Shown: positions 1-9,587, counted from the first letter of the stretch. The stretch: DNA of 64,000 nucleotides from Olivibacter sitiensis DSM 17696 (GCF_000427965.1 NZ_ATZA01000001.1:124001-188000); one strand, 5' to 3'. The notes: generated from the sequence alone by a model not told the origin. Made by a program: numbers and translations.

Positions 1-1407
1 CATCAGCTCGTCGTCAAATTCCATTTTGCGGGCCCGCTCGTCATTTGGCGAAGCTTGTACGAAATACCAGTTGCGCAGTAGTAACATTACGTTATGGTAC
101 CAATTGATATGGCTTTCGATGATCTCGCCACTGCGGGGATCGTTTACATTTGGTCCGCTCGCGTTGGGAATATCCGATGGTTTGTAGACAATAGCCGCAT
201 AGCGAGCGTCTTCCAAGGACCATTCGGGGTCTTCTTCTGGCGTGGGGGCCCTTTTGGCTACGATGGCATTCTTGAATCCAGCTTGCTCAAAAGCTTTTTG
301 CCAATCGTTGACACCTGCAATGAGGTACGGCACCCATTTTTCCGGTGTGGCAGGGTCAATATAGTAAACAATTTGTTTCTTTGGTTCTACCAATTCGCCA
401 CGAAGGTATTTTTCCATATCCTCTGCCTTGGGTTCCAAGCGCCATCTGGTAATGAGCGATTGCCGTTTTACGCCCTGTGGGTTGGCATCAAAATCAGTAT
501 AGCCTACAGCAAAAAAACCTACCCTGTTGTCAAAGTAGCGGCCCTGCATGGGTACCTTGGGTAGCAATACCATGGAAGTGTTCAACTCAACGGTAGCCTC
601 ACCGCCAGACATTCCGGCGCCTCTCGCGGCAGGGGCACCACCCGCCCCGCCAGCACCTCCTTGGGGAGGGGTCTTTGCATAAGTTTTTACTGTCTTGATT
701 TCCGTGTTCTGCGGATAGGAACTGACGCCACCGATATAGGAACGGTCTTTTTGTAACTGACCCAATCTCAAAGAGGTCTTGGACGACGAGCTGAAAAAGA
801 ACACGTCATTGTCGCCGTCAATGAAGGCAGTCATGTCAATAATGACGCTTTTGTTTCCCTTGCCGAAAGCTGTAACGTCAAAACTGCCCACAATAGGCTG
901 TATGTTGGAGTTCATCACGGCTCGGTACATGGCCTGCGTGCTGTCTGAGCGTTCGGAGAAAGATATTTTCCTCAAAAAGACCTTGTTGTTCGGTCCCTTG
1001 TCAAAACGGATAACATTGCGGTTGATCTGGTCGCCCGCATAGCCACTCATGCCCGAACGAAGGTCTGCCGCCGATTTTGAAAGACGGTTTACCACCAGAA
1101 TGTCCCGGTTCAGTAAAGAATCGGGTAGTTCAAAATAGTATTTGTCTTCCTGAAAGTAGACGTTGAACATCCCGCTATCAATCTTGGCGTCCTTTTTTAT
1201 AAAGGCATCGAATTTCTTGGGTTCCACCTTGCGGGGGCCTTGTTGGCCAGCAGGTCTTGCAGAAGTATCCCGCACTGTGCCAGGACCAGTCGCTGCTGCG
1301 GCCGAGGCAACAGACTTTTGCTGGGTTTTTTTCTTGGAAGAGCAGGCAGGGACAGATAATAGTATTGCTGCGCTAATGCCGGTGATAAATAGAGTTTTCT
1401 TCAACAT
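1..1407 (-). CDS. Zinc-dependent metalloprotease of the DUF5117/DUF5118/DUF4953 type, lipoprotein, C-terminus outside window
   Basis: The reading frame opens at an ATG at 1405-1407 and stays open through 469 codons to the left edge, so it is 3'-truncated by the window. The first 22 residues form a hydrophobic signal ending in SVPAC, a plausible lipobox with Cys22 lipidated, so the product is probably anchored in an envelope membrane. Residues about 55-110 and 110-300 resemble the DUF5118 and DUF5117 segments of a Bacteroidota metalloprotease family; a Gly/Ala-rich linker lies at about 252-269. The HExxH zinc site expected in the following domain would lie beyond position 1 and cannot be verified. 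It is divergent from tpx. The family assignment is by recollection of sequence style; substrate is unknown. Confidence 0.75.
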   Translation of the reverse strand, partial: MLKKTLFITGISAAILLSVPACSSKKKTQQKSVASAAAATGPGTVRDTSARPAGQQGPRKVEPKKFDAFIKKDAKIDSGMFNVYFQEDKYYFELPDSLLNRDILVVNRLSKSAADLRSGMSGYAGDQINRNVIRFDKGPNNKVFLRKISFSERSDSTQAMYRAVMNSNIQPIVGSFDVTAFGKGNKSVIIDMTAFIDGDNDVFFFSSSSKTSLRLGQLQKDRSYIGGVSSYPQNTEIKTVKTYAKTPPQGGAGGAGGAPAARGAGMSGGEATVELNTSMVLLPKVPMQGRYFDNRVGFFAVGYTDFDANPQGVKRQSLITRWRLEPKAEDMEKYLRGELVEPKKQIVYYIDPATPEKWVPYLIAGVNDWQKAFEQAGFKNAIVAKRAPTPEEDPEWSLEDARYAAIVYKPSDIPNASGPNVNDPRSGEIIESHINWYHNVMLLLRNWYFVQASPNDERARKMEFDDELM

Positions 1408-1565
1408 TTAGTGTATAAGTTTGTATAATATTTTAGATGTACTAAGTTTAGGAGGTAAAAGTACTTTTTCGCCGGAGGATTGCGTCCATTTGTTGTCAGG
1501 ATTTCTGTAAAAATGATGTTGCAGACGGGAATGTATAATCCAATAGAAATCGGGTATTTTTTGTT

Positions 1566-1573
1566 TATGTTTG
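1566..1573 (+). promoter_or_regulatory. Possible -7 box upstream of tpx
   Basis: TATGTTTG fits the Bacteroidota -7 consensus TAnnTTTG and lies 36 nt before the chosen tpx start. No TTG is found at the usual 19-22 nt upstream spacing, so support is only partial. Confidence 0.35.
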
Positions 1574-1609
1574 ACAAGGTTTAAAATAGAATTTCATAAA
1601 AAAGAGAAT

Positions 1610-2107
1610 ATGGCAAAAGTAACATTAAAGGGAAATGAGATAAGCACGATAGGTGACTTGCCCCAAGTTGGAACAGTAGCACCTGATTTTATCTTGGTAG
1701 CGGTAGATCTTTCTGAAAAGAAATTGTCGGATTTTGCAGGCAAAAAGATTATCTTGAATATTTTCCCTAGCATCAACACTGGTGTCTGCGCAGCATCTGT
1801 GAGGGAGTTCAATAAAGATGCAGCAGCCCTGGACAATACCGCGGTATTATGCATATCGAAGGATTTGCCTTTTGCTCAGGCTCAATTTTGTGGAGCGGAA
1901 GGAATAGAGAATGTGGTTATGTTGTCCGACTTTCGTTCCGACTTTGGCAAGCAATATGGTGTCGAGTTTGTTGATGGACCACTGAAGGGATTATTAAGTC
2001 GGTCTGTGGTGGCACTTGATACAAACGGCAAAGTATTGTATGCCGAACAGGTTCCTGAAACGACGAATGAACCTAATTATGAGGCGGCATTGGCTGCGGT
2101 TAAATAA
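1610..2107 (+). CDS. tpx: Thiol peroxidase (atypical 2-Cys peroxiredoxin)
   Basis: Reduces hydrogen and organic peroxides using thioredoxin, normally in the periplasm or cytosol depending on species; here no signal peptide is visible. The 165-residue product has the Tpx length. The peroxidatic cysteine is C60 in [14 protein letters not shown] and the resolving cysteine is C94 in QFCGAEG, the spacing known for the Escherichia coli enzyme. A longer frame runs from a TTG at 1571, but the ATG at 1610 gives the family's normal N-terminus ([10 protein letters not shown]) and leaves room for a promoter box. The stop lies 5 nt before the next gene, so the two are probably cotranscribed, pairing peroxide defence with cell-wall maintenance. 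Confidence 0.95.
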   Translation: MAKVTLKGNEISTIGDLPQVGTVAPDFILVAVDLSEKKLSDFAGKKIILNIFPSINTGVCAASVREFNKDAAALDNTAVLCISKDLPFAQAQFCGAEGIENVVMLSDFRSDFGKQYGVEFVDGPLKGLLSRSVVALDTNGKVLYAEQVPETTNEPNYEAALAAVK

Positions 2108-2112
2108 GGAAC

Positions 2113-3537
2113 ATGCGTTTTAGGTATCGTTGTTGTGCCTGTTTATTGATACTTGTGTATAGCTTATCTAGCTACGCTCAAACACTATCCACAAAAATAA
2201 ACAAGGCCTATACTGCCTTTGAGCAAAATGCACAACTTAAGTATGGAACGCTGGCGTTCACTGTCTTGAACGGCAATACCGGCGGAGTGATTTTTGAAAA
2301 TCGAGGGCGGCAGGGTATGGCTACGGCATCTACTTTGAAGACTATTACTTCGGCAATGGCCTTTCAGGTGCTCGGCAATGACTATAGGTACGCGACGAGG
2401 CTTCATTATTCGGGCACTGTAGACGCACAGGGGGTACTTCATGGCCACGTGGTTCTTGTGGGAAGTGGCGACCCAACACTCGGAAGCGATCGATATGCGA
2501 TGGCAAAATCGAATGTGTTGCTAGACCGATGGGTTGCTGCCATAAAAAAGACAGGAATTCGGTCTGTTGAAGGATCGGTACTGGCGGATGACGGGCTTTT
2601 TGGGAAGCAAGAGGGGCCACCGCGTTGGGTCTGGCAGGATATGGGAAGCTACTATGGGGCAGGTATTTCAGCACTGAACTGGATGGAAAATAAGGCTGCA
2701 CTCACGTTTACTGTCGGAAGTCAAGTGGGTGATGCCGCGCGCTTACAGTCCGTGACGCCGGATCTTTCCTATTTGCAGTTCGTCAATCATGTTCGCACGG
2801 GAGGCAAAGGTACTGGAGATAAGGTGTATCCATATATTGCACCTTATGGTTCCGTTGTGCAGTTGGAAGGAACTTATGGGATAGATTTAAAGAAGACCAT
2901 AGAAATGGCTGTGCCAGACGCAGCCTACGACGTGGCTTTTCGACTGCATGATGCCTTAGAAAAAGCGGGGATAAGGGTCTCTGACGCGCCTGCGACGGCT
3001 TTTGGTTGGAAACAAAGTGGCAAGCCATTCCCGCAGGTAAATAAACTGTTGGACGAATATCATTCGCCTGCCTTAAAGGATATCGTCTACTGGTTCAATC
3101 AAAAGAGCATTAACCTATATGGGGAGGCATTGCTCAAGACCGTGGCACATGTGAGAGGGGAAGATACCGAGACAATGACAGCGGCCCAGTGGATGGCTTC
3201 TTATTGGAGTGATCAACTGGGATTTCCGAAAGAGGAGCTCCGAATATATGATGGTAGTGGCCTCTCGCCCGAAAACCGGGTGACAGCCAATGCTATGGCC
3301 CACATATTGCTGGCGGTAAAAAAGGAAAAATGGTACAAGGAATATCTGGAAAGTTTTCCTGTTTATAATGACATGCGCATGAAAAGCGGCACCATTGACG
3401 GCGTTATGGGCTACGCAGGCTACCATACACATTCATCTGGGGTACCTTTGGTCTTTGTCGTTTTGGTGAACAATTATACTGGGAGCGGCGCAACTATGCG
3501 GCAACAAATCTTCAAGTTGCTGGATGTGTTGAAGTAA
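2113..3537 (+). CDS. dacB: D-alanyl-D-alanine carboxypeptidase/endopeptidase, PBP4 (DacB) family
   Basis: A periplasmic low-molecular-weight penicillin-binding protein that trims stem peptides or cleaves cross-links in peptidoglycan. The 474-residue product begins with a signal peptide ending near SSYAQ. The three active-site signatures of the serine DD-peptidase family are present: SxxK as STLK at 73-76, SxN as SIN in the stretch FNQKSINLYGE, and KSGT near the C-terminus in MRMKSGTIDG. Length and the large insert between the first two motifs match the S13/PBP4 class. It starts 5 nt after tpx and has no evident promoter of its own. Confidence 0.92.
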   Translation: MRFRYRCCACLLILVYSLSSYAQTLSTKINKAYTAFEQNAQLKYGTLAFTVLNGNTGGVIFENRGRQGMATASTLKTITSAMAFQVLGNDYRYATRLHYSGTVDAQGVLHGHVVLVGSGDPTLGSDRYAMAKSNVLLDRWVAAIKKTGIRSVEGSVLADDGLFGKQEGPPRWVWQDMGSYYGAGISALNWMENKAALTFTVGSQVGDAARLQSVTPDLSYLQFVNHVRTGGKGTGDKVYPYIAPYGSVVQLEGTYGIDLKKTIEMAVPDAAYDVAFRLHDALEKAGIRVSDAPATAFGWKQSGKPFPQVNKLLDEYHSPALKDIVYWFNQKSINLYGEALLKTVAHVRGEDTETMTAAQWMASYWSDQLGFPKEELRIYDGSGLSPENRVTANAMAHILLAVKKEKWYKEYLESFPVYNDMRMKSGTIDGVMGYAGYHTHSSGVPLVFVVLVNNYTGSGATMRQQIFKLLDVLK

Positions 3538-3613
3538 ACGGAATGTAGGAGAAGCTGTCTATCTACTTGCTGCTTGAGCTTCTTTATTTTTTACTTTTGA
3601 ATTTTTACTTTAC

Positions 3614-3621
3614 TATCTTTG
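3614..3621 (+). promoter_or_regulatory. -7 box 4 nt before the ispH start
   Basis: TATCTTTG matches TAnnTTTG. Only four bases (TCAT) separate it from the ATG at 3626, which would place transcription initiation at or next to the start codon. No TTG lies 18-22 nt upstream; a TTTG at 3596-3599 is spaced only 14 nt away. Confidence 0.5.
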
Positions 3622-3625
3622 TCAT

Positions 3626-4474
3626 ATGAGTATGAATTTGCAGGTCACTATTGATAAGGATTCGGGCTTCTGCTTTGGCGTGGTGTACGCGATAGATATG
3701 GCCGAGGAGATTTTGGAAGAGGAGGGCTATCTCTATTGCCTGGGCGATATCGTTCACAACGATGAGGAGGTTGCACGCTTGCGAAAAAAGGGGCTGCGTA
3801 TCATAGGCCACTCCGACCTTCCGTCCTTGAAAAATGAAAAGGTACTCATCAGGGCCCATGGAGAGTCTCCAGAAACTTATCGCATAGCAATGGACAACGG
3901 CATAACGCTGATAGATGCTTCATGCCCTGTCGTTCTCAAGCTGCAGAATCGAATCAAGACTTCTTATGATGAGAAGGAGAAAATACTCATCTTCGGCAAG
4001 CATGGGCATGCAGAGGTGGTGGGACTGCAAGGGCAAACTCATGGTGAGGCCTTGGTTTTTCAAGATATTGCCGAATTGGATGACGTGGAATTGCCGAGTA
4101 AATTTACACTTTATAGCCAAACGACGAAGAGCACGGATAAGTTCTATAGCATTAAAGAAGAACTGTCACGTAGGGGTTATGAAGTAAAGGCAAATGACAC
4201 AATATGCAGGCAGGTATCCAATCGTTATGAAGACTTGGCGACTTTTGCCAAACAGTTCGACTGCATCGTTTTTGTCTCTGGAAAAAAATCCTCCAACGGA
4301 AAAGTATTATTCGACGTTTGCAAAAGCAATAATGAGAGAAGCTGCTTTATATCCGGACCCGAGGAATTGGAACTCGGGTTTTTCCATGACGGCGAAAAAA
4401 TAGGCATCTGCGGAGCCACGTCTACACCCATGTGGCTTATGGAGGATGTTAAGCAAGCCTTAGAAGCAATGTAA
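3626..4474 (+). CDS. ispH: 4-hydroxy-3-methylbut-2-enyl diphosphate reductase
   Basis: Last enzyme of the MEP isoprenoid pathway: a [4Fe-4S] protein converting HMBPP to IPP and DMAPP. The 282-residue length is normal. The three cluster-ligand cysteines are visible as C16 in GFCFGV, C100 in DASCPVV and C194 in NDTICRQ. The HGE-type motif (RAHGE) also fits. The ATG at 3626 is favoured because the adjacent TAnnTTTG box ends 4 nt before it; a second ATG two codons later is possible. The gene is monocistronic by appearance: 151 nt upstream and 142 nt downstream are noncoding. Confidence 0.95.
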   Translation: MSMNLQVTIDKDSGFCFGVVYAIDMAEEILEEEGYLYCLGDIVHNDEEVARLRKKGLRIIGHSDLPSLKNEKVLIRAHGESPETYRIAMDNGITLIDASCPVVLKLQNRIKTSYDEKEKILIFGKHGHAEVVGLQGQTHGEALVFQDIAELDDVELPSKFTLYSQTTKSTDKFYSIKEELSRRGYEVKANDTICRQVSNRYEDLATFAKQFDCIVFVSGKKSSNGKVLFDVCKSNNERSCFISGPEELELGFFHDGEKIGICGATSTPMWLMEDVKQALEAM

Positions 4475-4576
4475 TAAAGGATTGCTTTTTCAAAAAGCTT
4501 CATCTTATTAAAGTAAAAAAATGACTGGACACAGGTGATTTGCGATCGGCCAAACAACTTTCACCTATCTGCCTTA

Positions 4577-4606
4577 TTGTTTTAGCTTTAATAGTTGCTA
4601 TTTTTG
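4577..4606 (+). promoter_or_regulatory. hemH promoter, TTG-N19-TATTTTTG
   Basis: TTG at 4577-4579 and TATTTTTG at 4599-4606 are separated by exactly 19 nt, a textbook Bacteroidota -33/-7 arrangement. The box ends 10 nt before the hemH ATG. Confidence 0.7.
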
Positions 4607-4616
4607 CGGAAAGGAT

Positions 4617-5663
4617 ATGAAAGCAAAAAAGGGAGTTCTACTTATCAATTTGGGCACACCCGATAGTCCAAAGGTGTCTGACGTAAAAAAATACCTCGAC
4701 GAGTTTCTAATGGATGGGCGCGTCATCGATATAGGCCAGTTTCAGCGCAACCTGTTGGTCAGGGGCATTATCGTGCCGTTTCGTAGTCCCAAGACTGCCA
4801 AGTTGTACGAGGCTATTTGGGATAAGGAGCATGGTTCTCCATTGCTTTATTACAGTCTGCGACAATTAGAACTTCTACGTAAAGAGCTTGGACCAGATTA
4901 CCAAGTTGAGTTGGCCATGCGCTATCAACAACCGTCTATAGAGGAAGCACTGGAGAAATTTAAAGCAAACCTCATAGAGAGCATCGTAATATTTCCTTTG
5001 TTTCCCCAGTATGCTTCGGCCACCACCGGTTCTGTCATGGAAAAGGTGATGCGGTTAATGAGCAAGTGGAACACCTTTCCCCAGCTTTCGTTCGTCAATC
5101 AATTTTACGACAATGAGCAAATGATAGAGGCCTTTGCCGAAAACGGGAAGCGGAAAGATCCGACGAAGTTTGATCATTTTCTGTTCAGCTTTCATGGATT
5201 GCCTATGAGGCAATTGAAGAATGTAGACAATTCTGGCAATCATGGTTGCGCTGCGACTGATTGTTGCCAGAAAATCACAGAGAGCAATAAGTTTTGCTAT
5301 TCGGCACAGTGTCATGCTACCGCGAGATTGATCGCCGAGCGATTGAATATACCTAAGGAAGACTATACAGTTTGCTTCCAATCGCGTTTGGGCAAAGAAC
5401 CCTGGATACAGCCCTATACCAGTGAGGTCCTGAAGGATGTCGCTGCCAGAGGAAAGAAGAGCTTGCTTGTGTTCAGCCCCGCTTTTGTGGCAGATTGCTT
5501 AGAAACCCTTTACGAGATAACGGAAGAATATGGTACGGAGTTCCGCGCATTGGGTGGCGAGTCCGTTGAACTGGTACCCAGCTTGAATGAAAATCCAAAA
5601 TGGATATCCGCTATGCGCGACCTTGTGCACGCACATGAGCCCCATACTGACGTTTTGGTTTAA
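4617..5663 (+). CDS. hemH: Ferrochelatase
   Basis: Inserts Fe2+ into protoporphyrin IX (or coproporphyrin, depending on the organism's route) in the last steps of heme synthesis; soluble or peripheral to the membrane. The 348-residue protein starts with the family opening KKGVLLINLGTPDSP. The catalytic histidine is H193 in FSFHGLP and the conserved glutamate is E296 in DCLETLYE. A Cys-rich insert (NHGCAATDCCQ, then FCYSAQC) is present, as in many Bacteroidota versions; whether it binds a metal or cluster cannot be told here. A strong promoter precedes it, and the next gene follows after 14 nt in the same direction. Confidence 0.96.
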   Translation: MKAKKGVLLINLGTPDSPKVSDVKKYLDEFLMDGRVIDIGQFQRNLLVRGIIVPFRSPKTAKLYEAIWDKEHGSPLLYYSLRQLELLRKELGPDYQVELAMRYQQPSIEEALEKFKANLIESIVIFPLFPQYASATTGSVMEKVMRLMSKWNTFPQLSFVNQFYDNEQMIEAFAENGKRKDPTKFDHFLFSFHGLPMRQLKNVDNSGNHGCAATDCCQKITESNKFCYSAQCHATARLIAERLNIPKEDYTVCFQSRLGKEPWIQPYTSEVLKDVAARGKKSLLVFSPAFVADCLETLYEITEEYGTEFRALGGESVELVPSLNENPKWISAMRDLVHAHEPHTDVLV

Positions 5664-5677
5664 GATTAGATTTTGCC

Positions 5678-6928
5678 ATGTCTGTGTTTTTTGTCGGTTT
5701 GTTTATGCTGCTTATGGATGCCTACATTCTTGGGGCTCTGAAGTCTTCGTCCCAAAAATGGGTGCAAACAAAAACATTTTCTAGGTTTTGGTGGCTTTAT
5801 AGCCTATTGTTGCTTTTGGGAATATATGTCAGTATAAAAGCCAGCATTCCCCTTTCCCTGCGGGCAGTGATATTGGTTGCATTTTTTTTCACCTTTGTGT
5901 GCAAAGCCTGCTACATGCTCGTACTGGTCATAGACGATATCCGACGAGGGGGAGTGTGGCTGAAGCGTAGGATAGCGCCCTCGCGTAAGGAAATGGACAA
6001 GCCTCCCGTCTACGAGGGGGAGGCCATCTCCAGAGCTCAATTTATCAACAGGGCAGGAATAATTGTGGCAGCAGTGCCTTTTGCCACCCTGAGCTACGGG
6101 GTAGCTTTGGGAGGATATAATTATGAGGTGCGTAGGCAGAAGCTGTACCTGCCCAATTTGCCAAAGGCTTTCCACGGCCTGCACATTGGGCAGATATCGG
6201 ATGTGCATTCGGGAAGTTTTTTCAACAAGAAAGCCGTAGAGGGGGGAGTAGACCTCCTGCTTGCAGAAAAGCCTGACGTTATTTTCTTTACCGGAGACCT
6301 AGTGAATAGCCTCGCAACGGAAATGAGGAATTACCAAGACCTTTTCGCTAGGGTAAAGGCTCCCCTGGGTACTTTTAGCATATTGGGAAATCATGATTAC
6401 GGGGATTATTACTTCGGTCGTGAAGACAGTCCCGAAAAGAGGAAGAACTTGGCCGACCTGAAAGATGTGCACCGAATATTGGGTTGGGATCTTTTGCTTA
6501 ACGAAAGCCGTAAATTGACAGTTGACAATGAGTCAATAGGCATATTGGGATCGGAAAATTGGGGCACCGGCCGCTTCCCGAAATATGGTGATTTAGAACA
6601 AACACTCAAGGGCACGGAAGAACTTCCAGTAAAATTGCTCCTCTCGCATGATCCCTCGCATTGGAGAGCGCAAGTGCTACAGTATCCCGATATAGATGTG
6701 ATGTTTGCCGGTCACACACATGGCATGCAATTTGGGGTTAGGGCAGAACATTATCAATGGAGCCCCATCCAGTACGTGTATCACGAATGGGCTGGGCTCT
6801 ATACCCAGCTGCATCAGCAGCTTTATGTGAATGTAGGTTATGGTTTCCTTGGTTATCCAGGTCGCGTGGGCGTTACTCCAGAAATCACCATTTTTGAACT
6901 GATCAGGGGAGAGGCTCCCAAAGGATAA
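5678..6928 (+). CDS. Membrane-anchored metallophosphoesterase (YaeI/YkuE-like)
   Basis: A 416-residue protein with about four hydrophobic segments in the first 145 residues followed by a calcineurin-like phosphoesterase domain. All metal-binding motifs are visible in order: DVH in QISDVHSG (about 175), GD in FTGDLVN (about 206), GNHD in ILGNHDYG (about 237), and GHTHG in FAGHTHG (about 345). Relatives include enzymes acting on phospholipid or lipid-linked substrates; the substrate here is unknown. It follows hemH by 14 nt and is probably in the same transcript, but no functional link to heme synthesis is evident. Confidence 0.88.
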   Translation: MSVFFVGLFMLLMDAYILGALKSSSQKWVQTKTFSRFWWLYSLLLLLGIYVSIKASIPLSLRAVILVAFFFTFVCKACYMLVLVIDDIRRGGVWLKRRIAPSRKEMDKPPVYEGEAISRAQFINRAGIIVAAVPFATLSYGVALGGYNYEVRRQKLYLPNLPKAFHGLHIGQISDVHSGSFFNKKAVEGGVDLLLAEKPDVIFFTGDLVNSLATEMRNYQDLFARVKAPLGTFSILGNHDYGDYYFGREDSPEKRKNLADLKDVHRILGWDLLLNESRKLTVDNESIGILGSENWGTGRFPKYGDLEQTLKGTEELPVKLLLSHDPSHWRAQVLQYPDIDVMFAGHTHGMQFGVRAEHYQWSPIQYVYHEWAGLYTQLHQQLYVNVGYGFLGYPGRVGVTPEITIFELIRGEAPKG

Positions 6929-6984
6929 TCCATTTTTGTAACAATCCGTCGCGATTGTGGTCTTAGTAATATATACGAATTGCC

Positions 6985-8229
6985 ATGTCCTTACAGATGT
7001 CCAACTTAGAGAACTTGAGATTGTCATTGGAATCCATCAGTGCCAATAAGTTGCGTACCTTTCTGACTGCATTGATCATCGCAATAGGTATCACGGCGCT
7101 GGTAGGGATATTGACGTCCATTGATGCCATACAGAATTCGCTTACGGATTCCTTCTCTGCCATGGGTGCCAATTCGTTCAATATACGCAATCGCGGGATT
7201 AACGTGCAAATAGGGGGAAGTGGAAAGAGGCCCAAGGTGTTCAAAAAAATTAGCTATCAAGAGGCTCTGCGCTTCAAAAATGGGTTTTCTTATCCAGCCA
7301 CCGTCTCTGTAAGTGCCTATGTTTCCAATGGTGCTATCGTTCGTTTCGGGAGCAATGAGACAAATCCGAATATATCGGTCTTGGCAGGCGATGAGAACTA
7401 CTTGCCTACTGCAGGATATAAGCTTAGCCTAGGAAGAAATATAACTAAGCCAGAGGCAGAATCAGGAAGCAGTCTGGTTATTATCGGCTCGGATATCAAA
7501 GACAAACTATTCAAGCAACAAGATCCCATCAATCAGTACATCACCATAGGCCATACCCGATTTAAGGTGATAGGCTGCCTGGAATCGAAGGGGTCAAGCG
7601 CGGGAATGGGAGCAGATCGTATGTGCATCGTTCCTTTGGAGCGTGGCCGGGCAATGGTGCAGGGAAACACCCCATCTTATACCATTACGGTGAGCAGTTC
7701 GAGTCCCGACCGTATGGAAGGGGCCATTGGTGAAGCTAAGGCCGCTTTTCGAAATATCCGCAAGCTGGGCGTGCAAGAAGAAAGCAATTTTGAAATCACA
7801 AAGAGCGATGCCGTGGCGCAGGTGCTTATGAGCAGTTTGACATATGTGACCTTAGGTGCAGTTGTTATTGGACTCATTACCCTTGTGGGAGCTTCGGTGG
7901 GTTTAATGAACATCATGCTTGTGTCTGTCACTGAGCGTACGCGAGAGATAGGTGTGCGTAAGGCTATTGGTGCTACCCCAAAAATTATCAGGACCCAATT
8001 TTTGACAGAATCCATTGTCATTTGCTTGCTCGGGGGATTGGGGGGCATTCTTTTGGGAATGCTCCTGGGGAACATCGTTGCTTTGGCATTGGGAACAAAA
8101 TTCATAGTACCTTGGGCCTGGATTTTCCTGGGGATCGCCGTGTGCGTAGGAGTGGGAATGATTTCGGGTTTCTATCCGGCATCCAAGGCAGCAAAGCTCG
8201 ATCCCATAGAGTCACTGAGATACGAGTAA
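6985..8229 (+). CDS. ABC transporter permease, MacB/FtsX type
   Basis: A 414-residue permease with the MacB layout: TM segment at about 22-42, a large periplasmic core (about 45-270), then three TM segments with the FtsX-family signature in the loop SVTERTREIGVRKAIGATP. Such permeases usually couple to a LolD/MacB ATPase and act as mechanotransmission exporters or lipoprotein extractors. No ATPase gene is adjacent, so the partner must be encoded elsewhere. The gene lies 56 nt downstream of the phosphoesterase and 19 nt upstream of tadA, suggesting a run-on transcript. Confidence 0.9.
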   Translation: MSLQMSNLENLRLSLESISANKLRTFLTALIIAIGITALVGILTSIDAIQNSLTDSFSAMGANSFNIRNRGINVQIGGSGKRPKVFKKISYQEALRFKNGFSYPATVSVSAYVSNGAIVRFGSNETNPNISVLAGDENYLPTAGYKLSLGRNITKPEAESGSSLVIIGSDIKDKLFKQQDPINQYITIGHTRFKVIGCLESKGSSAGMGADRMCIVPLERGRAMVQGNTPSYTITVSSSSPDRMEGAIGEAKAAFRNIRKLGVQEESNFEITKSDAVAQVLMSSLTYVTLGAVVIGLITLVGASVGLMNIMLVSVTERTREIGVRKAIGATPKIIRTQFLTESIVICLLGGLGGILLGMLLGNIVALALGTKFIVPWAWIFLGIAVCVGVGMISGFYPASKAAKLDPIESLRYE

Positions 8230-8248
8230 AGCGCGAAGGAAAGAGAAC

Positions 8249-8716
8249 ATGCAGTATATAAATTTTGAAGAGAACAGTGAGGGGTTCTCCGATGAGCTCT
8301 TCATGAAGCAAGCACTCAAAGAGGCCAAGAAAGCACTGGAAAAAGATGAAGTGCCCATTGGTGCGGTGGTAGTACACAATGGGCAGGTTATAGGCAAAGG
8401 GCACAACTTGACAGAGACCCTCAATGATGTGACGGCACATGCCGAAATGCAGGCACTTACCGCTGCGGCCAATTATATTGGGGGCAAATACCTAAAGGAG
8501 TGTACGCTCTACGTCACGATAGAGCCATGTGTCATGTGCGCTGGGGCCGCCTATTGGGCGCAAGTCAAACGAATTGTTTACGGAGCACGAGATGAAAAGC
8601 GAGGTTACTCTACCGTTTCAGAATCGATTATCCATCCCAAAACGATAATCAGCTCTGGGATAATGGAGATTTCATGCAGGCAATTGATGCAAGATTTTTT
8701 TAGGTCCAAACGATAA
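8249..8716 (+). CDS. tadA: tRNA adenosine(34) deaminase / nucleoside deaminase
   Basis: Zinc-dependent deaminase expected to convert A34 to inosine in tRNA-Arg(ACG). The 155-residue product has the zinc and proton-shuttle motif HAE at 64-66 and PCVMC at 93-97 (C94, C97 as ligands), with the TadA-type context AHAEMQAL and EPCVMCAGA. An N-terminal extension of about 15 residues precedes the usual start (FMKQALKEAKKAL). A guanine deaminase or other CDA-fold nucleoside deaminase is less likely given the length and motif context. Confidence 0.9.
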   Translation: MQYINFEENSEGFSDELFMKQALKEAKKALEKDEVPIGAVVVHNGQVIGKGHNLTETLNDVTAHAEMQALTAAANYIGGKYLKECTLYVTIEPCVMCAGAAYWAQVKRIVYGARDEKRGYSTVSESIIHPKTIISSGIMEISCRQLMQDFFRSKR

Positions 8717-8836
8717 GACCTAGGTCTTGTCATATTATTATCAGGAAATTATCTGGCTAAAGATAGCACAAACAAATCCAAGCAGCTTTTGTTAGTATTC
8801 TACAGGTTTGAACAGCGAAAGGATGTGGAAGCTCCA

Positions 8837-8867
8837 TTTGATTTCATGTCTTTTTTAATTATGTTTG
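8837..8867 (+). promoter_or_regulatory. sodA promoter, TTTG-N19-TATGTTTG
   Basis: TTTG at 8837-8840 and TATGTTTG at 8860-8867 are spaced by 19 nt, an exact fit to the Bacteroidota consensus. It implies a 5' leader of roughly 75 nt and supports starting sodA at the ATG at 8949 rather than upstream. Confidence 0.7.
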
Positions 8868-8948
8868 AACACGTTTGTCGATACTGAGAATGTTCTTTCT
8901 ATCGACAGAAAAAACAATAATTACCAAAAACAATTAATATTAAGTATT

Positions 8949-9560
8949 ATGGCTTTTACACTTCCAGCGTTACCATACGCATTTGATGCACTTGAACCTT
9001 ATATTGACAAAGCAACTATGGAAATTCACCACGATAAGCACCACCAGGCTTATGTAGATGGTTTGAACAAGGCTTTGGATGGAAAAGAAGATGCAAATCT
9101 GCCTTTGGAAGAAATTTTGGCAAAAGTGTCTACTTATCCCGTTGCGGTACGTAACAACGGTGGAGGGCATTACAATCACTCCCTTTTCTGGACTATTTTA
9201 TCGCCAAAGGCACAAACTACTCCGGATGGAGATTTGGCAGCGGCTATCGATGAAACTTTTGGCTCGTTCGATGAGTTGAAGAAAAAATTGAAAGAAGCTG
9301 GAGCAACTCGCTTTGGTTCGGGTTGGTCATGGCTTTTGGTGGACGAAGCTGGCAAATTAGTTGTGACTTCAACACCCAATCAAGACAATCCTTTGATGGA
9401 TGTTGCTGAAGTAAAAGGTACTCCAATACTGGGAATTGACGTGTGGGAACATGCCTACTACCTGAAATACCAGAATAAAAGACCCGCTTACCTGGATGAG
9501 ATTTTTAATGTTATCTGTTGGGGAGCCGTGGGCAAGAGATATGCCGAAGCAAAAAAATAG
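8949..9560 (+). CDS. sodA: Superoxide dismutase, Mn/Fe family, Mn-like signatures
   Basis: Dismutates superoxide to peroxide and oxygen in the cytoplasm. The 203-residue product has all four metal ligands: H27, H77 (in [11 protein letters not shown]), D164 and H168 (in GIDVWEHAY). The GGGH-x-NH stretch and the Gln in STPNQDNPL are features of the Mn type, although Bacteroidota enzymes are often cambialistic. The frame extends upstream to 8865, but that part overlaps the promoter and lacks family similarity; the ATG at 8949 gives the standard start ([15 protein letters not shown]). A strong terminator follows. Confidence 0.96.
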   Translation: MAFTLPALPYAFDALEPYIDKATMEIHHDKHHQAYVDGLNKALDGKEDANLPLEEILAKVSTYPVAVRNNGGGHYNHSLFWTILSPKAQTTPDGDLAAAIDETFGSFDELKKKLKEAGATRFGSGWSWLLVDEAGKLVVTSTPNQDNPLMDVAEVKGTPILGIDVWEHAYYLKYQNKRPAYLDEIFNVICWGAVGKRYAEAKK

Positions 9561-9587
9561 TGAGTGCTATTAAGTGATTTTATTGCA

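Noticed and set aside
94-1411. Three plus-strand open frames at the left end
   Set aside because: They are shadows of the minus-strand metalloprotease frame, which is open for the full 1407 bases, has a lipoprotein signal and fits a known family style.
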